From positions 19,733,157 to 19,797,156 of the forward strand of contig CM065183.1 in the NCBI GenBank assembly GCA_033026295.1: DNA of 64,000 nt. Direction: 5' to 3'. How positions within the stretch are numbered: position 1 is the first letter of the stretch; each line of letters begins with the position of its first letter. Made by a program: the position numbers and the translations under genes. The stretch comes from Channa striata. Lineage: Eukaryota; Chordata; Actinopteri; Anabantiformes; Channidae. Below are positions 12,250 through 24,868 of the stretch, piece after piece. The notes beneath the pieces were generated by a model that saw only the letters and a list, made by a program, of their open reading frames with translations, had not been told where the DNA came from and searched no databases.

Positions 12250-13653
12250 AGTGTTGTAGTACTCGAGATTGGTCTTGGTCTCGACACCGGTCTGTAAGAG
12301 GACATGATCCAAACCCTCGTTTAACGATCAGAAACGTGCTGAAAAGAGAGAATGTCCACTGTGCCCACGGTTCCCCAATCACCGTCACGTGTTCACCACA
12401 ACAAGCCTTAAGTTAATCGCTAACTGCTACGAACACGTTAGTTTACATCCGCCTTAAGCTGGAAGCTGGAAAAGGCTGGATGTTCTGCACTAACTGGTGG
12501 ACACTGAGACGGTCACAGTCCAAGCCAGGCAGCAGAGAGTCCCCATCAGCAGGAGACAGAGGACAGGGATGATAGGGACTTCAGGGATTATATCCACATT
12601 CTTTTCAAATGTCTATGGGGGGACTTTTTGTAGCTATGGGTGAATAATTCCCACACAGTTGTAAGTTTATTGGGCTCAATAATCTAGTGGTGGTCAGTCT
12701 AATCCAACAGTCCTGCAGTAAATCCTCCTCCATCAAAGTGATAATGTTCAGTTTGTGTTCACACTGAGGAGCTGATTCAATTTCAGAGGCTGTTGTTTTA
12801 CTGCAGTGCAGGCAGGAGGTTTTCGTATAATAATAGAATGATAATAAAATAATAGAAAAAACATTTCATAACACGCAGTTGCAGCCAAATAACCAATGCT
12901 AATATCAGATTCTACTCTAGCTCGTTGAACCATCTGTTTTGCTCTTGATTCACCTTCCAGCTCTGCAGACGTAGGTACAGAAACAGGTTAAAGTTGGACG
13001 TGGGTTATTTCTCTTAATGCAAAGCATAATGAATTTTTAAAAAGTCAGATATTTTAGCTGTTATACCATATAAAGTACAGTGCCTCTGTAGCAAAACCCT
13101 TAAAAATATCCTCAGCCAAAGAGATTGTGCCAATATTAACTACACATGTTATTATCCAACTGTGTAAGTGTTTCAGGACGTTAGTTTCAGTTGTTTGGCA
13201 GCTGTCTACCTGATTTAACATACTGATGGTTAATAGTGACTAACTTTGTGTGTTCACTTTTTGAATTTGGGGTGAAAGGACACGTGGTGACAAATTTAGC
13301 ATGTATTCAGCTTCGACATGGACACTACAGGGTGTGTGCAGTACTGCTCAGAGCATAATATGACGGTCTAATTATTATTATCTGTTAACCTTCTTATAAC
13401 ATGCTTTGAACTCAATGATAAACAGAGTAGAATTATTACCTTACTGGCAGTTTTTAAACTTAAAACTGAAAAATTACAGCATTACAACATTGTAAAATTA
13501 AAATTCATTGCAAAGCTGCTGTGTTGGATCTTTTAATTTTATACGTATATATATACACACACAGTGTATGTCCATTGGTTTGGTTTTGGTCGGATACACT
13601 AAGTTTCTTGGTCTTGTCTTGGTCTCGGTTAAGATGGTCTTGACTACAACACT
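12250..13653. mobile_element. Candidate non-autonomous element with 11-bp terminal inverted repeats
   Basis: AGTGTTGTAGT at 12250-12260 is the exact reverse complement of 13643-13653. Next to both ends are GGTCTTGGTCTCG-like blocks (12271-12283 and 13609-13627) of a kind common in a fish repeat whose ends read GACTACAACACT. No transposase is visible in the 1.4 kb between them, and no clear target-site duplication is seen. The two ends could instead be separate fragments. Confidence 0.4.
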
Positions 13654-16600
13654 GATATTTTCACCCGTACGTTTCATTTGTTTTCGTAGTATTTTTTTGT
13701 TTCTTCACTTACAGTGTTTGTATTTTATGTGTTTGCACAATATGGAAAAAAGAATGAAATGTGAACATATTTTAGGTTACATCTGTTTGTTTTTTTCAGG
13801 AATAAAATAAAAATGTGGCCATTTGAAGGAAAGTTGAATGCAGAAAAACTGAATGTCTTACTCCCTCATCTCAGGACTGAATCCTGAAAACATTTTTTTA
13901 ATTTTTTTTTTCAGTATTTCAACAGGCGCAGAGAGCAGCAGGGTTTGTTCTCTCTAGTAAAATCACCACAGTATAGTGATGCATGTCTTTTGTATTATGA
14001 TTGAAAAGTTTGACTACAAATTGTTTTGCTCAAGGGGAAAAATAAGCTTTTGCAGTTTTTTATGTTTTGTTAGCGTTCAAGCAGTTTGCAAACACAATGT
14101 GTCATTTTGGGATTTTGGGCATTTTGAGCTTCTGTTTCAGCCCGTGTGTTAACGTTTCTGAAATCGTAACTTGAGAGTGGGCACAAGTCTCTAAGCAATA
14201 CAGAAAAAAATTTTAATACTAGGTAAAATATTGACTTTCTTTAACTTCTGTAGAAATGTTTGAATAGTTCGTACTAGAGGACATTTAATTTTTGTATTTG
14301 TAGTTTTACTTTTTTGAGGACTACATCTGTGTAGAGACAATTCAGTCTTAGTGTCTGTGTGTCTGTGTTGAAAATATGATCAATTAAAAAAATGAGCAAA
14401 GTTATCCTTTTATGGCTTGTCTCGGGTTTGTGCATGCTGAACCTATCATTTAGAAAACCAGCATTATGTAACAATGCAGTTGTGTAATATTGCACAAATG
14501 GACGGATCTAACCAAGAACTGTCCTCTCACCAGCTGACCTCTGCTACCGCATGTTCTTTAAGTGAACACAGACCTTCTCTGGGGCTCCTACGCTAATGTG
14601 TACTTCACAGACAAAACCTTTTGTTTCACTTCTAACAACCCGCAAACCCATCTGCATTCACAAGGTGATAGAGAGATATGGCAAGTGAAGTGAGGAGCGG
14701 GCTGGCAGGGGGAATGAGCAGCGGCCTTCATCTTTGAGTGGAATCGATTGCTTGTACAAGCTGAGGGAAATGAGAGAGATCTGACCACCCTTGCATTGGC
14801 TGGAATCGCCCATGGACAGAATCATAACGAGGCAGGGAACTTTCGGCCTGTGTAGACTGATGGTGGAGCAGGTGTGTTCGCTCCCATATGTTACTTCTTA
14901 TGTTTTCATTCTCTTTATATTTACTAGAGGTAAATTAGAAATGCCAATTTAAGTAATTTCAAGAATTTTGCCTTTGCATCACAACCCAAACTCGCTGACA
15001 TTTCATAGTGGTGTGAAATTGAAGGTTGAAAGCATGTTTCCTCTTAACATGACAGTAAAAAAAACCCTCCTTTCCCAGGAGGACCGACTGTAATCTGATC
15101 ACTTCAGTGCACATTGTGTGATAAATTTTACGGATCATCGAAATGCTCCTAAGAATAATTAAAAAAACTGCATCGTGCGCTGCCTTCAGTGCACTAATGG
15201 ATTCATAGTTTAGTTTGTTACACTCCGCGGTTGCCTTTGTAACCTTTGCTGTCTTTTAATAAGCTTTAACTGGGAAGTAACACACTGTCCATCATGGTTA
15301 AACTGAGAGTTCACATGATGACTCACAGCCACTTGAGGTGTTAAAGATGTACAAAGCTCTTTCGTTGTAATTTCTTTCAACTCTGCACGTTATAAACAGC
15401 AGTATTAACCGGAGACTTTAAAGCTGTTGAATCGCACGTTTGTGTATGAAACTACTGCTTGTAACTGACCGAGTTACTCACTGAAAGTACATTGTCAACT
15501 TTTTCATTTTTAATGACGAGCGGAAAAGTGGGAACAAGTGGTAGTTTGAAGTGATTCCAAGTACCGTTCAAACATGGCTAATGCTTGCAGAGCTCAATTT
15601 AAGGAAGTATCAGAGCTGAAAGGACTTCCATCCTTGACCGGGGTTAGTGGAGGGGCAGAGATTTAACAGGATGAGACAGAGGTGGAGGTAGAGGGGGGCT
15701 GCCGGGGTGGCTTCGCTGGAAATAGAGGCCATAGATCTGTTTGTTTGGGGATTAGGCTGGGATTAGGCCTCTAATTCCTTTCCCTCGTGTGCATAATTGA
15801 AAAATGTGTCTGCCCATCGAAGGAAGATGAGAGGCCGCGGAGCCTGATCCCCCTCGCAGTGCTCAATTTATTTCTTTATTTATTTTCTCATTTTAAATGG
15901 CTGATGAGCTCCAAGGCAGAGAGAAGAGATGGAACTTTTAACAATGAGTTTCAAGTCCAAGTACAATTGAAGACCGCGACTGAATGCGGTTCGTCTGCTC
16001 CCAGTCGGCCTGTTCCTCCGTTGGTGTGTCGAGGGATGAGCCGTGTCAGGCAGCTGCACCCAACCGGCTTTTTGTTCCTCGGCCGTGTCGTGAGTAGCTG
16101 TCATTGGAGTCTGTAATAGAGGCCCTGTGGTAATGCCTGTCTCCTTGGAATCTTTGTGTTTTCTGCCGCCAGTCCTGTGTCGATTATTGCCTTTTGGCCG
16201 CCTCTAGACTGAACAAAAGCATCTGCAGGACATTTTTCTGTACGGTTTCAATGTATGACGTGTTTCAGCATAATACTGTGCAACCATGTAGTTGTGTGGC
16301 TAATGTGGGGGTGTTCATGAGTCCACTGGAGGTGTCGAATGTCTGTTGTGATCTGTTTTATACGTCCCTGCTCTTTGGATACATCTGGTGTTGAATGATG
16401 ACATTGCAGGGTGGATGATAAAGCGACCAGAGGTGTAATACTACAAATCACGTCAGATAGTGCCGTAGAGCCGTGAGCGTATCTTTCATTTGTCAAACAC
16501 ACATGTACACATCTTCCCACCTACCTGCAGGATGGGGGGGTATGTTTGAAATGTGGCCATAAATCTAAAGCAAACTGTCCAAGACTTTAGTGAGAAATGT

Positions 16601-17668
16601 TTATCCACAGTTTCTCTCTTTTTTTTTGTCAGCCCAAGTCAGATGCATCATTTCTATCTTTTATCTTAACTTTTGACAAGACACACTGAGCGCTGCGACG
16701 AGGCCGATGGTGTCGGGGCTTCGCTGCAGATTGAGCCGTCACTGGTACAGTCAGACAACACATGCGATTACACTTTGACATCCAAATGCTTCTCACCTCT
16801 GGGCCAAATATACTCATTCATCATCTAGTCTGCACAAGCAGAAAACCACAAATGCATTTGTCACAATTCTTCAGTTTTTAGACTGATCTCACTGAAGCAA
16901 GGAACCAGAGTTCCCTGGAAAAAGGAGCCGTGTTTAATTAGTAAAATACCAGACTTTAATGCTCAGCAGTATTTCAAAAGATAGAAAAATCTGTCTGGGC
17001 TAAAAAAAAAATTAACACTCATCTTCTTAAACAGCTATTTTCATGGTGCCTGTGAGCTTCTCGGTGCTTGACTGTAAAAGCCTCTTGCAGCTCCCTGTTA
17101 TGAATTTAGAGCTTGTAACTGTATGAATATAAAGTAGGCTGTTCAGTGACTGTGCAGCAAACTTTCTCTGGATAAATAAAGTTTAAAAAACACTGACACA
17201 GAATTTGGCTCAACAGAATTAAAATGATAATCTTAGACTTTTGGGAATCGTGGTGATCGTATCGTCTCACCGCTGGGTCAGCTGAGATGAGGGAGTAAGA
17301 CATTCGATCTGCTCTATAGTAACTTGTGTGCTAGTCTATTAAATGTTGCTTTTGTATTCACTCAGGCCTAATTAATTACACGCATTTCTGCACTGAACCT
17401 CAGCCATTTAATTGTCAGAATGGCAGGAATGTTTCACCTTGGAGTCTGGAGGGTGTGTGATTAGATAAGAGTGAGTGATGGTTCCTTTTTTTTTACACTT
17501 AATTAAAATTCATCCTCTAAGGTCTGAAGACGTCTCTCGTTTGGGTGCTGTGTTTCCCAGAATGAAAAGACCCAGTAGATTTGTCTAATGCTTTATTCGG
17601 CATGAGTGAGTGGATAGTTATCGTGCCTCTCTGTTTGATAGGAGCTCACATTGATATGATACACTATA
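13654..17668. other. No gene recognised
   Basis: Mostly AT-rich with no exon recognised. The stretch at 15730-15910 is of mixed composition with runs such as GGGATTAGGCCTCTAATTCC and is a candidate conserved non-coding block. That cannot be tested here. Confidence 0.5.
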
Positions 17669-19209
17669 TTCAATTCAACTTTATTTATATAGCGCCAATT
17701 CACAACAAAGTCATCCCAAGGCACTTTACATAATAAAGTCAAGACTATAGAGACATTTAGAGAAAACCCAACAAATCCCCCTTGAGCAGCTACAGACAAC
17801 AGTAGAAAGGAAAAATTGACTTTAACGGAAGAAACCTCCTGCAGAACCAGGCTCATGGTGGGTGGCCATCTGTCTTGACCGTTTAGAGCTTTATAGGTAA
17901 GGAGAAATTCTATTCTTCATTTAATGGGAAGCCAATGGAGATAAGCCAGAGAAGTATGAAATATGATCTTTCTTACCTTTCCCAGTCACTAATCTTGACG
18001 CAGTACTTTGGAATAATTACAGGCTCTTTAGGGAGGTACTGGGGCAGCCTGAAAGTAGAAAATTACAGTAGTCCAATCTAGAAGTAAAAATGCGTGGTCC
18101 AGTTTTTCAGCATCACTTTGAGACACTTTAGTTAGAATAAAAAGAATTGGTCCTAACACAGAGCCTTGTGGAACTCCATAACGGGCATTTGTGTGTGTCA
18201 TTCATCATTACCATGAAGAAATTGGAATCTATATGATAGCTGAGATTTAAACCAACCTAGTGCATTTCCTTTAATTCCAATTACATGTTACGGTCTTCCA
18301 GTTTGTGATCAATAGTGTCAAATGCAGCACTATATAACAGAACTAGTATAGAGACAGGTCCATTGTCGGACGTCAAGAGTAGATCGTTGGTAACTTACCA
18401 GTGTGGTTTCCAAATCTAACCCTGAAGTTAGCTGTTTAAAGCCAGTCTAAAAGCCTTCTTTTTCAGAGGGGCAACAGCATCGAGTATTGAACGTAGTGAT
18501 GCTGCATAATTATCACTCAGGTAATCCGCTTGTACAGGAGTTAATGAGGCTCAGTTACATTGGCACGAGATGAGGCAAACTGTAACTTTATTTACATATA
18601 GGTTGAACAAAGTGCTGTACAGCTTAAAAGGTAAAATATTCAAATACTAAATAGCAAGTAAGTAATGAAGGAATAATTTCCTTAAATTTGTTTTCAGATA
18701 TGCACCTACTGAAGTGGAACTTTTTTCTAACTGCTGTATAATCCATTAGAGTAAATTCAAATGTTATTATAAAATGGTCATAGAGAACAGAATTATGAGG
18801 AAATACTGTTAAATTATCAGTTTCAATGCCGTATGTAAGGACAAGGTCTAGGGTGTGACTAAAACAATGAGTCGGTTCACTTATAATTTGAAGAAAATGT
18901 AATTAATGAGAAAAACCTTTTTTGAGAAAAAACAGTTGAATCTAATAATGAAGTAAATGCCGTGTTGAGGGAGTTACTGTCAGCATCTACATGAATGTTA
19001 GAGTCGCCCACTATGACGACTTTATCTGCACTAAGCACTAAATCAGCTAGAAAATCTGAGAATTCAGTCAGAAATTCAGAATAAGGGACTGGAGGACGGT
19101 ACACAATAACAAATAGAAGTGGATTTTGAGTTTTCCAGATTGGGTGTGAAAGGCTCAGAGTAAGACTCTCAAATGATTTATAACTATGTTGAAAAAAGCA
19201 TTTGGCCAA
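17669..19209 (-). mobile_element. Degenerate LINE (non-LTR retrotransposon), minus strand
   Basis: Read on the minus strand, the 5' part (19209-18877) is an open 110-codon piece of an apurinic-type endonuclease: VIVYRPPVPYSEFLTEFSDF, then VIVGDSNIHVD. The canonical motif has F where S stands. Further on are scraps of reverse transcriptase: a DTIDHKL-like segment, RLDYCNFLLSG near 18080-18050, and an SRLVTGKGKKDHIS-like segment. Stops and an internal deletion separate them. The 3' end is the same tail as at 10640-10940, ending in ATTCAATTCAAC on the plus strand. It is dead. I place it in the L2/Rex1-like group only loosely. Confidence 0.8.
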
Positions 19210-19600
19210 ACCTTCTAATTTCTGATTTCAGGTGTTTCAATCAGACCCGTTGTCAGTGATGTATATAAAAAAAGCTGGATCGTATAGGTCAACATGGTGC
19301 GTAAAGGTTGCCGACACTCTGCTGACTCCATAGCTAAAGCTCCAATGGAAGCCAAACTTCCACTGGCATTCAAGTATGCACAAAAACGGTGCAGTGACAA
19401 ATTGCACTTCACTGTGTGGCAGTCAGATAGGCAAGTCTGGCTTTGGAAGAATGTCGTCTGGCTCACTGGACTGTCCCAACTGTGATTATTGGTGGAGGAG
19501 AGGTAATGTTACGGGGCTGCACAAAGCGACGACTATAACCACATGGTTTGAGGCGTTCGATGTTTGAGAACTTCACCGGCCTGCGCGTAGCACACAGAAA
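19210..19600 (+). mobile_element. Tc1/mariner-type transposon remnant
   Basis: The left part, TTTCAGGTGTTTCAATCAGA followed by a TATATAAA-like stretch, resembles the start of a common fish Tc1-like element. It is followed by a broken transposase: LHFTVWQSDRQVWLW, then in a shifted frame PTVIIGGGEVMLRGC. The latter matches the Tc1 pattern PTVxxGGGxxMVWGC near the second catalytic aspartate region. Downstream GAACTTCACCGGCCTGCGC matches the GAACTTGACTGGCCTGCAC-type segment of such elements, so much between is deleted. No intact ORF or right inverted repeat remains. Confidence 0.7.
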
Positions 19601-20820
19601 CCATGTCGTTTCAATAATTTTTGAAAATTTTTATTGATCTCTTAAATGGACAAATTGAGATGAGCTCAACTGCAGCACAAACTACATTCTCTAAAATGAG
19701 TAAGATCTGAACATTTAACAGGATTTGAAAGTGGAGCGGATGATGTTCAACATTAGCCAAATGACGAACGTCTCACATCCGTGTGTATTTGCAGGATCAC
19801 ACGCCACTAATCGGATTGTACAAAGGTGTTACTGGGAGCAATAGGCTCCCAGATAAAATGTCCCCATGGAAACAGAGCACCTTCAACCATAAAAAAGGCT
19901 ATTAACTGACACTTTCGGCAGTCTCCTCCGGCTTGGGGCCATGTCCATCATTACGGCCATTTCCTCTGGCTTTCTACACCTCTTGATTGCCGATGTGATA
20001 GTGACATAGTGCAACAGACTACAGAAAGAGTTTTTGCAGCCTCTGCTTCGGTGTTGTTTTTATGTTGTTTGTGCAGAAGTCTTCCTCACATTTTCTCCAT
20101 ATTGTCAGGCCTGTATTTTTCTATACTTACTTTTTTTGGTCGAGAGCTGACAAGAGATGAGGACTGACATGCAACGAAGGTTATTGGATGGACTTGAACT
20201 GTGATTGTTAATATTTCATGGTCAGTGTCTTGAAGCCTTAGGCCATCAGCACGCCCCATTTTGAGAACACAGACCATGCAGAAAAGTCCCACAGCTTCTC
20301 TTCTATATACTGCACTTTATTACGCCCACCGTCATTCAAACTTTGCTCAGTCACAGTCTAGGCTTTTAGTGGTTTTATTAAGAAATAAGAAACACTGTAT
20401 GTATATTAAGGTGTACTTAATTCCTGTTTTCCCTTCAGCTCCATTGTGTCTAAAAGTCGTCACTTATTCTGTATTTGTGAGCCAGGCCCCCATGTAAATG
20501 CTCCCGAGGCAAAGAAATATTAGTGTATTGGTGCAATTTTGCCTTAACTGGAAACCACTGGTGTCAGGGCCAAGTGCCACGTCTATGGAAGGAAAGGACC
20601 CTGAAAGTCCAAGATCCTTTATATGTACCAGCTAAACCAACTAAATAGAAATATACATTCAGTGTCATTGTTCAGTCCAAACAAATCTTCTCTATCTCTT
20701 TAGCATTAATGATTGAGCAAACTGATATCTGCAAGTAAACTCGGCTCCAATGTATCAATTTGTTAATCAAAAAAACTTTGGTGATTTATTAGATTTATCA
20801 GAATACAGATGTTTATTCAC
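19601..20820. other. No gene recognised
   Basis: AT-rich sequence. The first part may include worn right-end sequence of the Tc1-like remnant, but I cannot align it. Confidence 0.5.
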
Positions 20821-20900
20821 TTCAATTCAAGTTTATTTCAAAAGTGCAACAACGTCATCTTAAGGTTCTTTACACAATAAAGTCAAAACCATAAAGATAT
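20821..20900 (-). mobile_element. Short LINE 3'-tail fragment, minus strand
   Basis: TTCAATTCAAGTTTATTTC, then a CGTCATCTTAAGG-like block, TTTACACAATAAAGTCAAAA and CCATAAAG, parallel the plus-strand reading of the LINE tail at 17669-17760. This is a third, very short copy of that family. Confidence 0.65.
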
Positions 20901-22257
20901 GCTACCGCGGCGTGATTAGCTTGTTCGTCCTTTACTGTCAAAAAAATTCAGCTGAGCAAAGGCCGACATGTTTCTTCATTCCAAACACTGTCATCTTTAT
21001 AGATATTTTTGCCAAACTGATGCAAGTCACTACATTTCCACTGGGCATGTCCATATGCAGTTAATCGGCTACTGTTTAAGGAAATGCTAGTTTGGTGCAT
21101 GTGGTGCAAAGTTTTTTTAAATTTAAATAGGGATTTTTTTGGGGAATGAAAAAAAATCATGCCACACAGTGAATTTGTTTGTTTAGTTAATGTATTTTAA
21201 TATTTTTTGGAACACAAGTTACAGTATAGTCAGTATAGTTAGTAAAGAACATAGCTTTAAGGAAAACAAAGGTAATCGGTTGTTTTGTTGGAAAACTTTC
21301 AGCACGTCAAGGGTCTATTTTAGATCTTTATCTTTAACCTCTCTTTGATAAGGAGCCATTTTAATTCCTCCACGTCAGGAGAAGCTGCTGCTGCTCACGT
21401 TAGTCGTGTGCTTGGTTGTGTGGATCCCCTGGTTGCGGCCCACCCTGCAGTGTAGCTGCAGGTTCACTCTGCACAGTGTGGTCTTATCAAGCCACTGACA
21501 ACGGACACACTGCATGATGGTAGCGACAAGGCTGCTATAATTGGAATGGACAAGGTCAAGTGTGGCGCTCCCAGTTTCAGAGGCGAGCAGAGTGCGCTTT
21601 TCTACCCTAACTATGATGCCTACGCAGTCTGACATCTGTTGATATTACGCCGGGGCCATGCTGCCAGGCAAGTATTGAGTGGTAGCGGGTCGGTGGCGTG
21701 TAGACCTTCGCCGCGCCGCAGAATGAAGTGGACGTATTTACGTAATAAAACTGAGAAGTGTGAAGTGTCTTAGGTGAGAAAACATGTTTACCAGTGCTGT
21801 GAAATCAGGAGGGCGTATTTCACCAGAGATCACAACTTTGTAAACATGTTTACTCGACAGAACTGTTTGCGCCGGACTGATAACAGTTTGTCCTAAATCG
21901 TTAATGGAAGGCATCAGAGACCGCGGGCGTGTTGGCACGTTGGCATCGGGGAGGCCCCTGAGTGGCATCTTTCGAACGCTAGAGCTGTTGTGAAATTCCC
22001 ATAAACTGCTAGTTCATGTTTACAGCTGAATGGTTTGCTCGGGTTAAGATAAGAGTTCACACAAGCATGTGATTCCTCACAGTCTCGATGATTAGTATTC
22101 AAAGAAAAGGTGCTGTGATGCATGGGTTTAATAAATTTGCATTATTCATCCCGGCCCTTCCGACTTTGCTGTGGGAAGCCCCTGTGTTTGTTTGGAGCCC
22201 CTGGGAAAGGCCTCCTGAGGAGCAGCTGTGGAGCAGAAACTTTTTTTTTTGCTTGCA
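20901..22257. other. No gene recognised
   Basis: Non-coding as far as I can see. A 23-base string at 21868-21890 recurs inside the LINE at 23553-23575. Confidence 0.55.
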
Positions 22258-22258
22258 A

Positions 22259-22284
22259 CCATCTTGCTCTGTGGAGCAAGATGG
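22259..22284. repeat. Perfect 11-bp hairpin at the LINE 5' end
   Basis: CCATCTTGCTC and GAGCAAGATGG are exact reverse complements around the loop TGTG. The right arm overlaps the ATG and continues as AAGATGGCGGC, a YY1-type motif. Confidence 0.85.
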
Positions 22285-22649
22285 CGGCGCGTGCACATCG
22301 CGAGGCCCGGTGTCTCTCCAGTTTCTGCATTTTTGCAGTATTTTTCCTGCTCATCTCGGGTCTGTTCGTTCAGAACAGTAGTGCATTTACATCGTACACC
22401 CGACAGGAGCTTCTGGATATTGGTTTGTACATTTCCGACAGTTTTACCAACATTCTTCGACTCAACCCTGAGATCGCCAGAACACCCGAGGCCGCGCACC
22501 CTACCCGGCCGGGCGGAAGTGCTCGGAGACGGCGTCGCGACCGTAAACAAAGAAGGGGGAAACGCGGAGGGCTAAGAGCTAAGCTAAGGCTAACACCACA
22601 CCGCTATCTTTGCCCAGCATTTTCCTCGCTAATGTACGGTCGCTGGTGA
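22281..22649 (+). pseudogene. LINE ORF, N-terminal part before a frameshift
   Basis: This open stretch from the ATG at 22281 has a basic N-terminus, a leucine/phenylalanine-rich hydrophobic run, then the conserved SYTRQELLDIG. It ends in an arginine-rich segment and leaves the frame where ANVRSLVNK should follow. The frame that continues reads FLANVRSLVNKMDEIRLNIN from about 22622, then stops at about 22733. Confidence 0.7.
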
Positions 22650-23911
22650 ACAAAATGGACGAGATTCGACTCAACATCAACCACAGCAAAAGACTCTGGA
22701 ACTGTAACATCACAATCTTCACGAAACTTGGTTAAACAGCGGCGTCGGACAATGCTATCACGCTAGCTGACCACCACGTGTTCGGGCAGACAGAACGGCA
22801 GATGAATCCGGTAAGACCAGAGGAGGAGGACTGTGCATTTATGTTAACAAAGCTTGGTGCACGAACTCTGTCACTCTTGGGAGACACTGCTCAGCTAACC
22901 TAGAGTTTCTCATGGTTAAGTGTAGACCATTCTATCTGCCACGGGAGTTCACCTCCACCATTACAACTGCTGTTTACGTCCCTCCCGATGCTGATGCCAA
23001 GCTCGCTATGAAGGAACTTCACGGCCATCAGCAAACAACAGACTGCTCACCCGGAGGCTGCATTTATTGTTGCTGGAGATTTCAATCACTCCAACCTAAA
23101 GGCAGTGCTCCCCAAATTCCAAAACGTTTTTTGTCACACAGAGGAAACAAGACGCTGGACCATGTATACACAAACATGGTTAAGACGCTGTGACCCCCTC
23201 CCCACCTGGGACAATCAGATCTTTGTTTCCTTTGTTCCTCACCCCTGGGACAATCAGTACCTTTCTTTGTTTCACCCCCCCTCATCAACCGTGTGAAGCC
23301 ATCAGTGAGGAACATCAAAGTGTGGCCAGCAGGGGCTGACTTCACACTCCAGGACAGGTTTCAACACACAGACTGGAGTTCGTTTGCTTCCCAGGCCACC
23401 AGTGGCTCACAGGGACATAAACATGTTTCCTCTGTTCTGGATTACATTAATGCCACCATAGACAGTGTTACATCCCAGAAGCAGATCACATACCCAAATC
23501 AAAGCCATGGATGAACAAGGAGGTGCGCCTCCTGACAGAACTACAGATCCGGTGCGCCGGACTGATAACAGTTTGGCAAATCTAAAGGGGCATCAAATGG
23601 CCAAGGCATCAAACTAAAGCTAGAGGAGCACTTTTCCAACTCTGACCCTCACGCATTGGCAGGGCATCCAGGCTATTACGGACTACAAACACAGCCCCTA
23701 CCCTGGACACAAATCCTTCCTGAACCAGCTTAATGACTTTTATGCTCGCTTTGAAGGAGACAACAAAGAACCTGCCACCAGAATCACTCCTTCAACCAAC
23801 CTCTCACCCATCAATCACCTCCACAGACGTCTAAACTGCCAGGTCAACGTTCAGGCTGTTGGACAGCATCCCTGAATGGTTTGCTTACTGGGGTATTAAG
23901 ACATTTTTAAC

Positions 23912-24268
23912 ATGTCCCTTGCCCAAGCAGCTGTGCCAACATGCTTTAAATCCACCGCCATTGTGCCAGTGCCGAAACACTCCAGCCCAACATGCCTGAA
24001 CGACTACCGCCCTGTAGCACTCACGCCCATCATTATGAAGTGCTTTGAGCGGCTGGTCCTGGCAAACCTGAAGGACTGTCTCCCACCCACACTAGACCCA
24101 CACCAGTTTGCCTACCGTGGCAACAGGAGCACAGAGGATGCAGTCTCCATTGCACTGCACTCTGTGCTAACACACCTGGACAATAAGAACACTTATGCAC
24201 GAATGCTGTTTGTTGACTTCAGCTCAGCATTCAACACTGTAATACCCTCTAAGTTAATTCAAACTTAG
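23912..24268 (+). pseudogene. LINE reverse transcriptase fragment
   Basis: This is a 118-codon open piece of RT fingers and palm up to motif A (FVDFSSAFNTV). It is cut by a stop just after SKLIQT. The motif with FADD is missing: a FAD-like trace near 24405 is followed directly by a frame break. It is part of the surrounding LINE and not a host gene. Confidence 0.8.
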
Positions 24269-24740
24269 AGAAACATTAACATATTACTCTGTGATCATGG
24301 ACTTTCTGACCAACAGACCTCAGCATGTTAGGTCAGACCACATCTGTTCCACCACCATCACGCTCAACACTGGGGTTTAACTAAATGGATCTAACACCAT
24401 CATTAAGTTTGCAGATTATCGGTCTCATCAACAACAACGATGAGACTGCCTACAGGGAGGAGGTCCAGCATCTGGTCACTTGGTGCAGGGATAATAATCT
24501 GCCCTTAACACCAACAAGACCAAGGAGCTCATTTGACTTCAGGAAGGAGAAAAGAGGCTCACATGATCCCATCCATGTTAACGGGATGGCCGTTGAGCCT
24601 GTTTCATCCTTCAAGTTCCTGGGTACCCACATCTGGAGGACCCCTGGACCACCAACACCTCCAGCCTAATCAAGAGGAGCAGCCTCTTCTTCTTGAGAAC
24701 AGCAAGAAAAACCATCTTCCCTTTTTGAACTTCAACCGCT

Positions 24741-24868
24741 AAAAACAAAGTGCATCTCTAACAAAACTGTGCCAGTCTGGTGGGAGCTGCTCTGCTTGTC
24801 TGAGCGGGGTGAACCTAAATGACGGCCAGTAGATCAGAGAGAGTGTCACATTGCCTGAAAGGTCAAAG
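24741..24868 (+). repeat. Direct repeat, left copy (inside LINE 3' region)
   Basis: This copy begins AAAAACAAAG and ends GGTCAAAG. It matches 25327-25443, with 48 identical bases at 24807-24854 against 25383-25430. It interrupts the expected LINE coding sequence just before the block encoding LPSGRRF-like residues. Confidence 0.85.
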
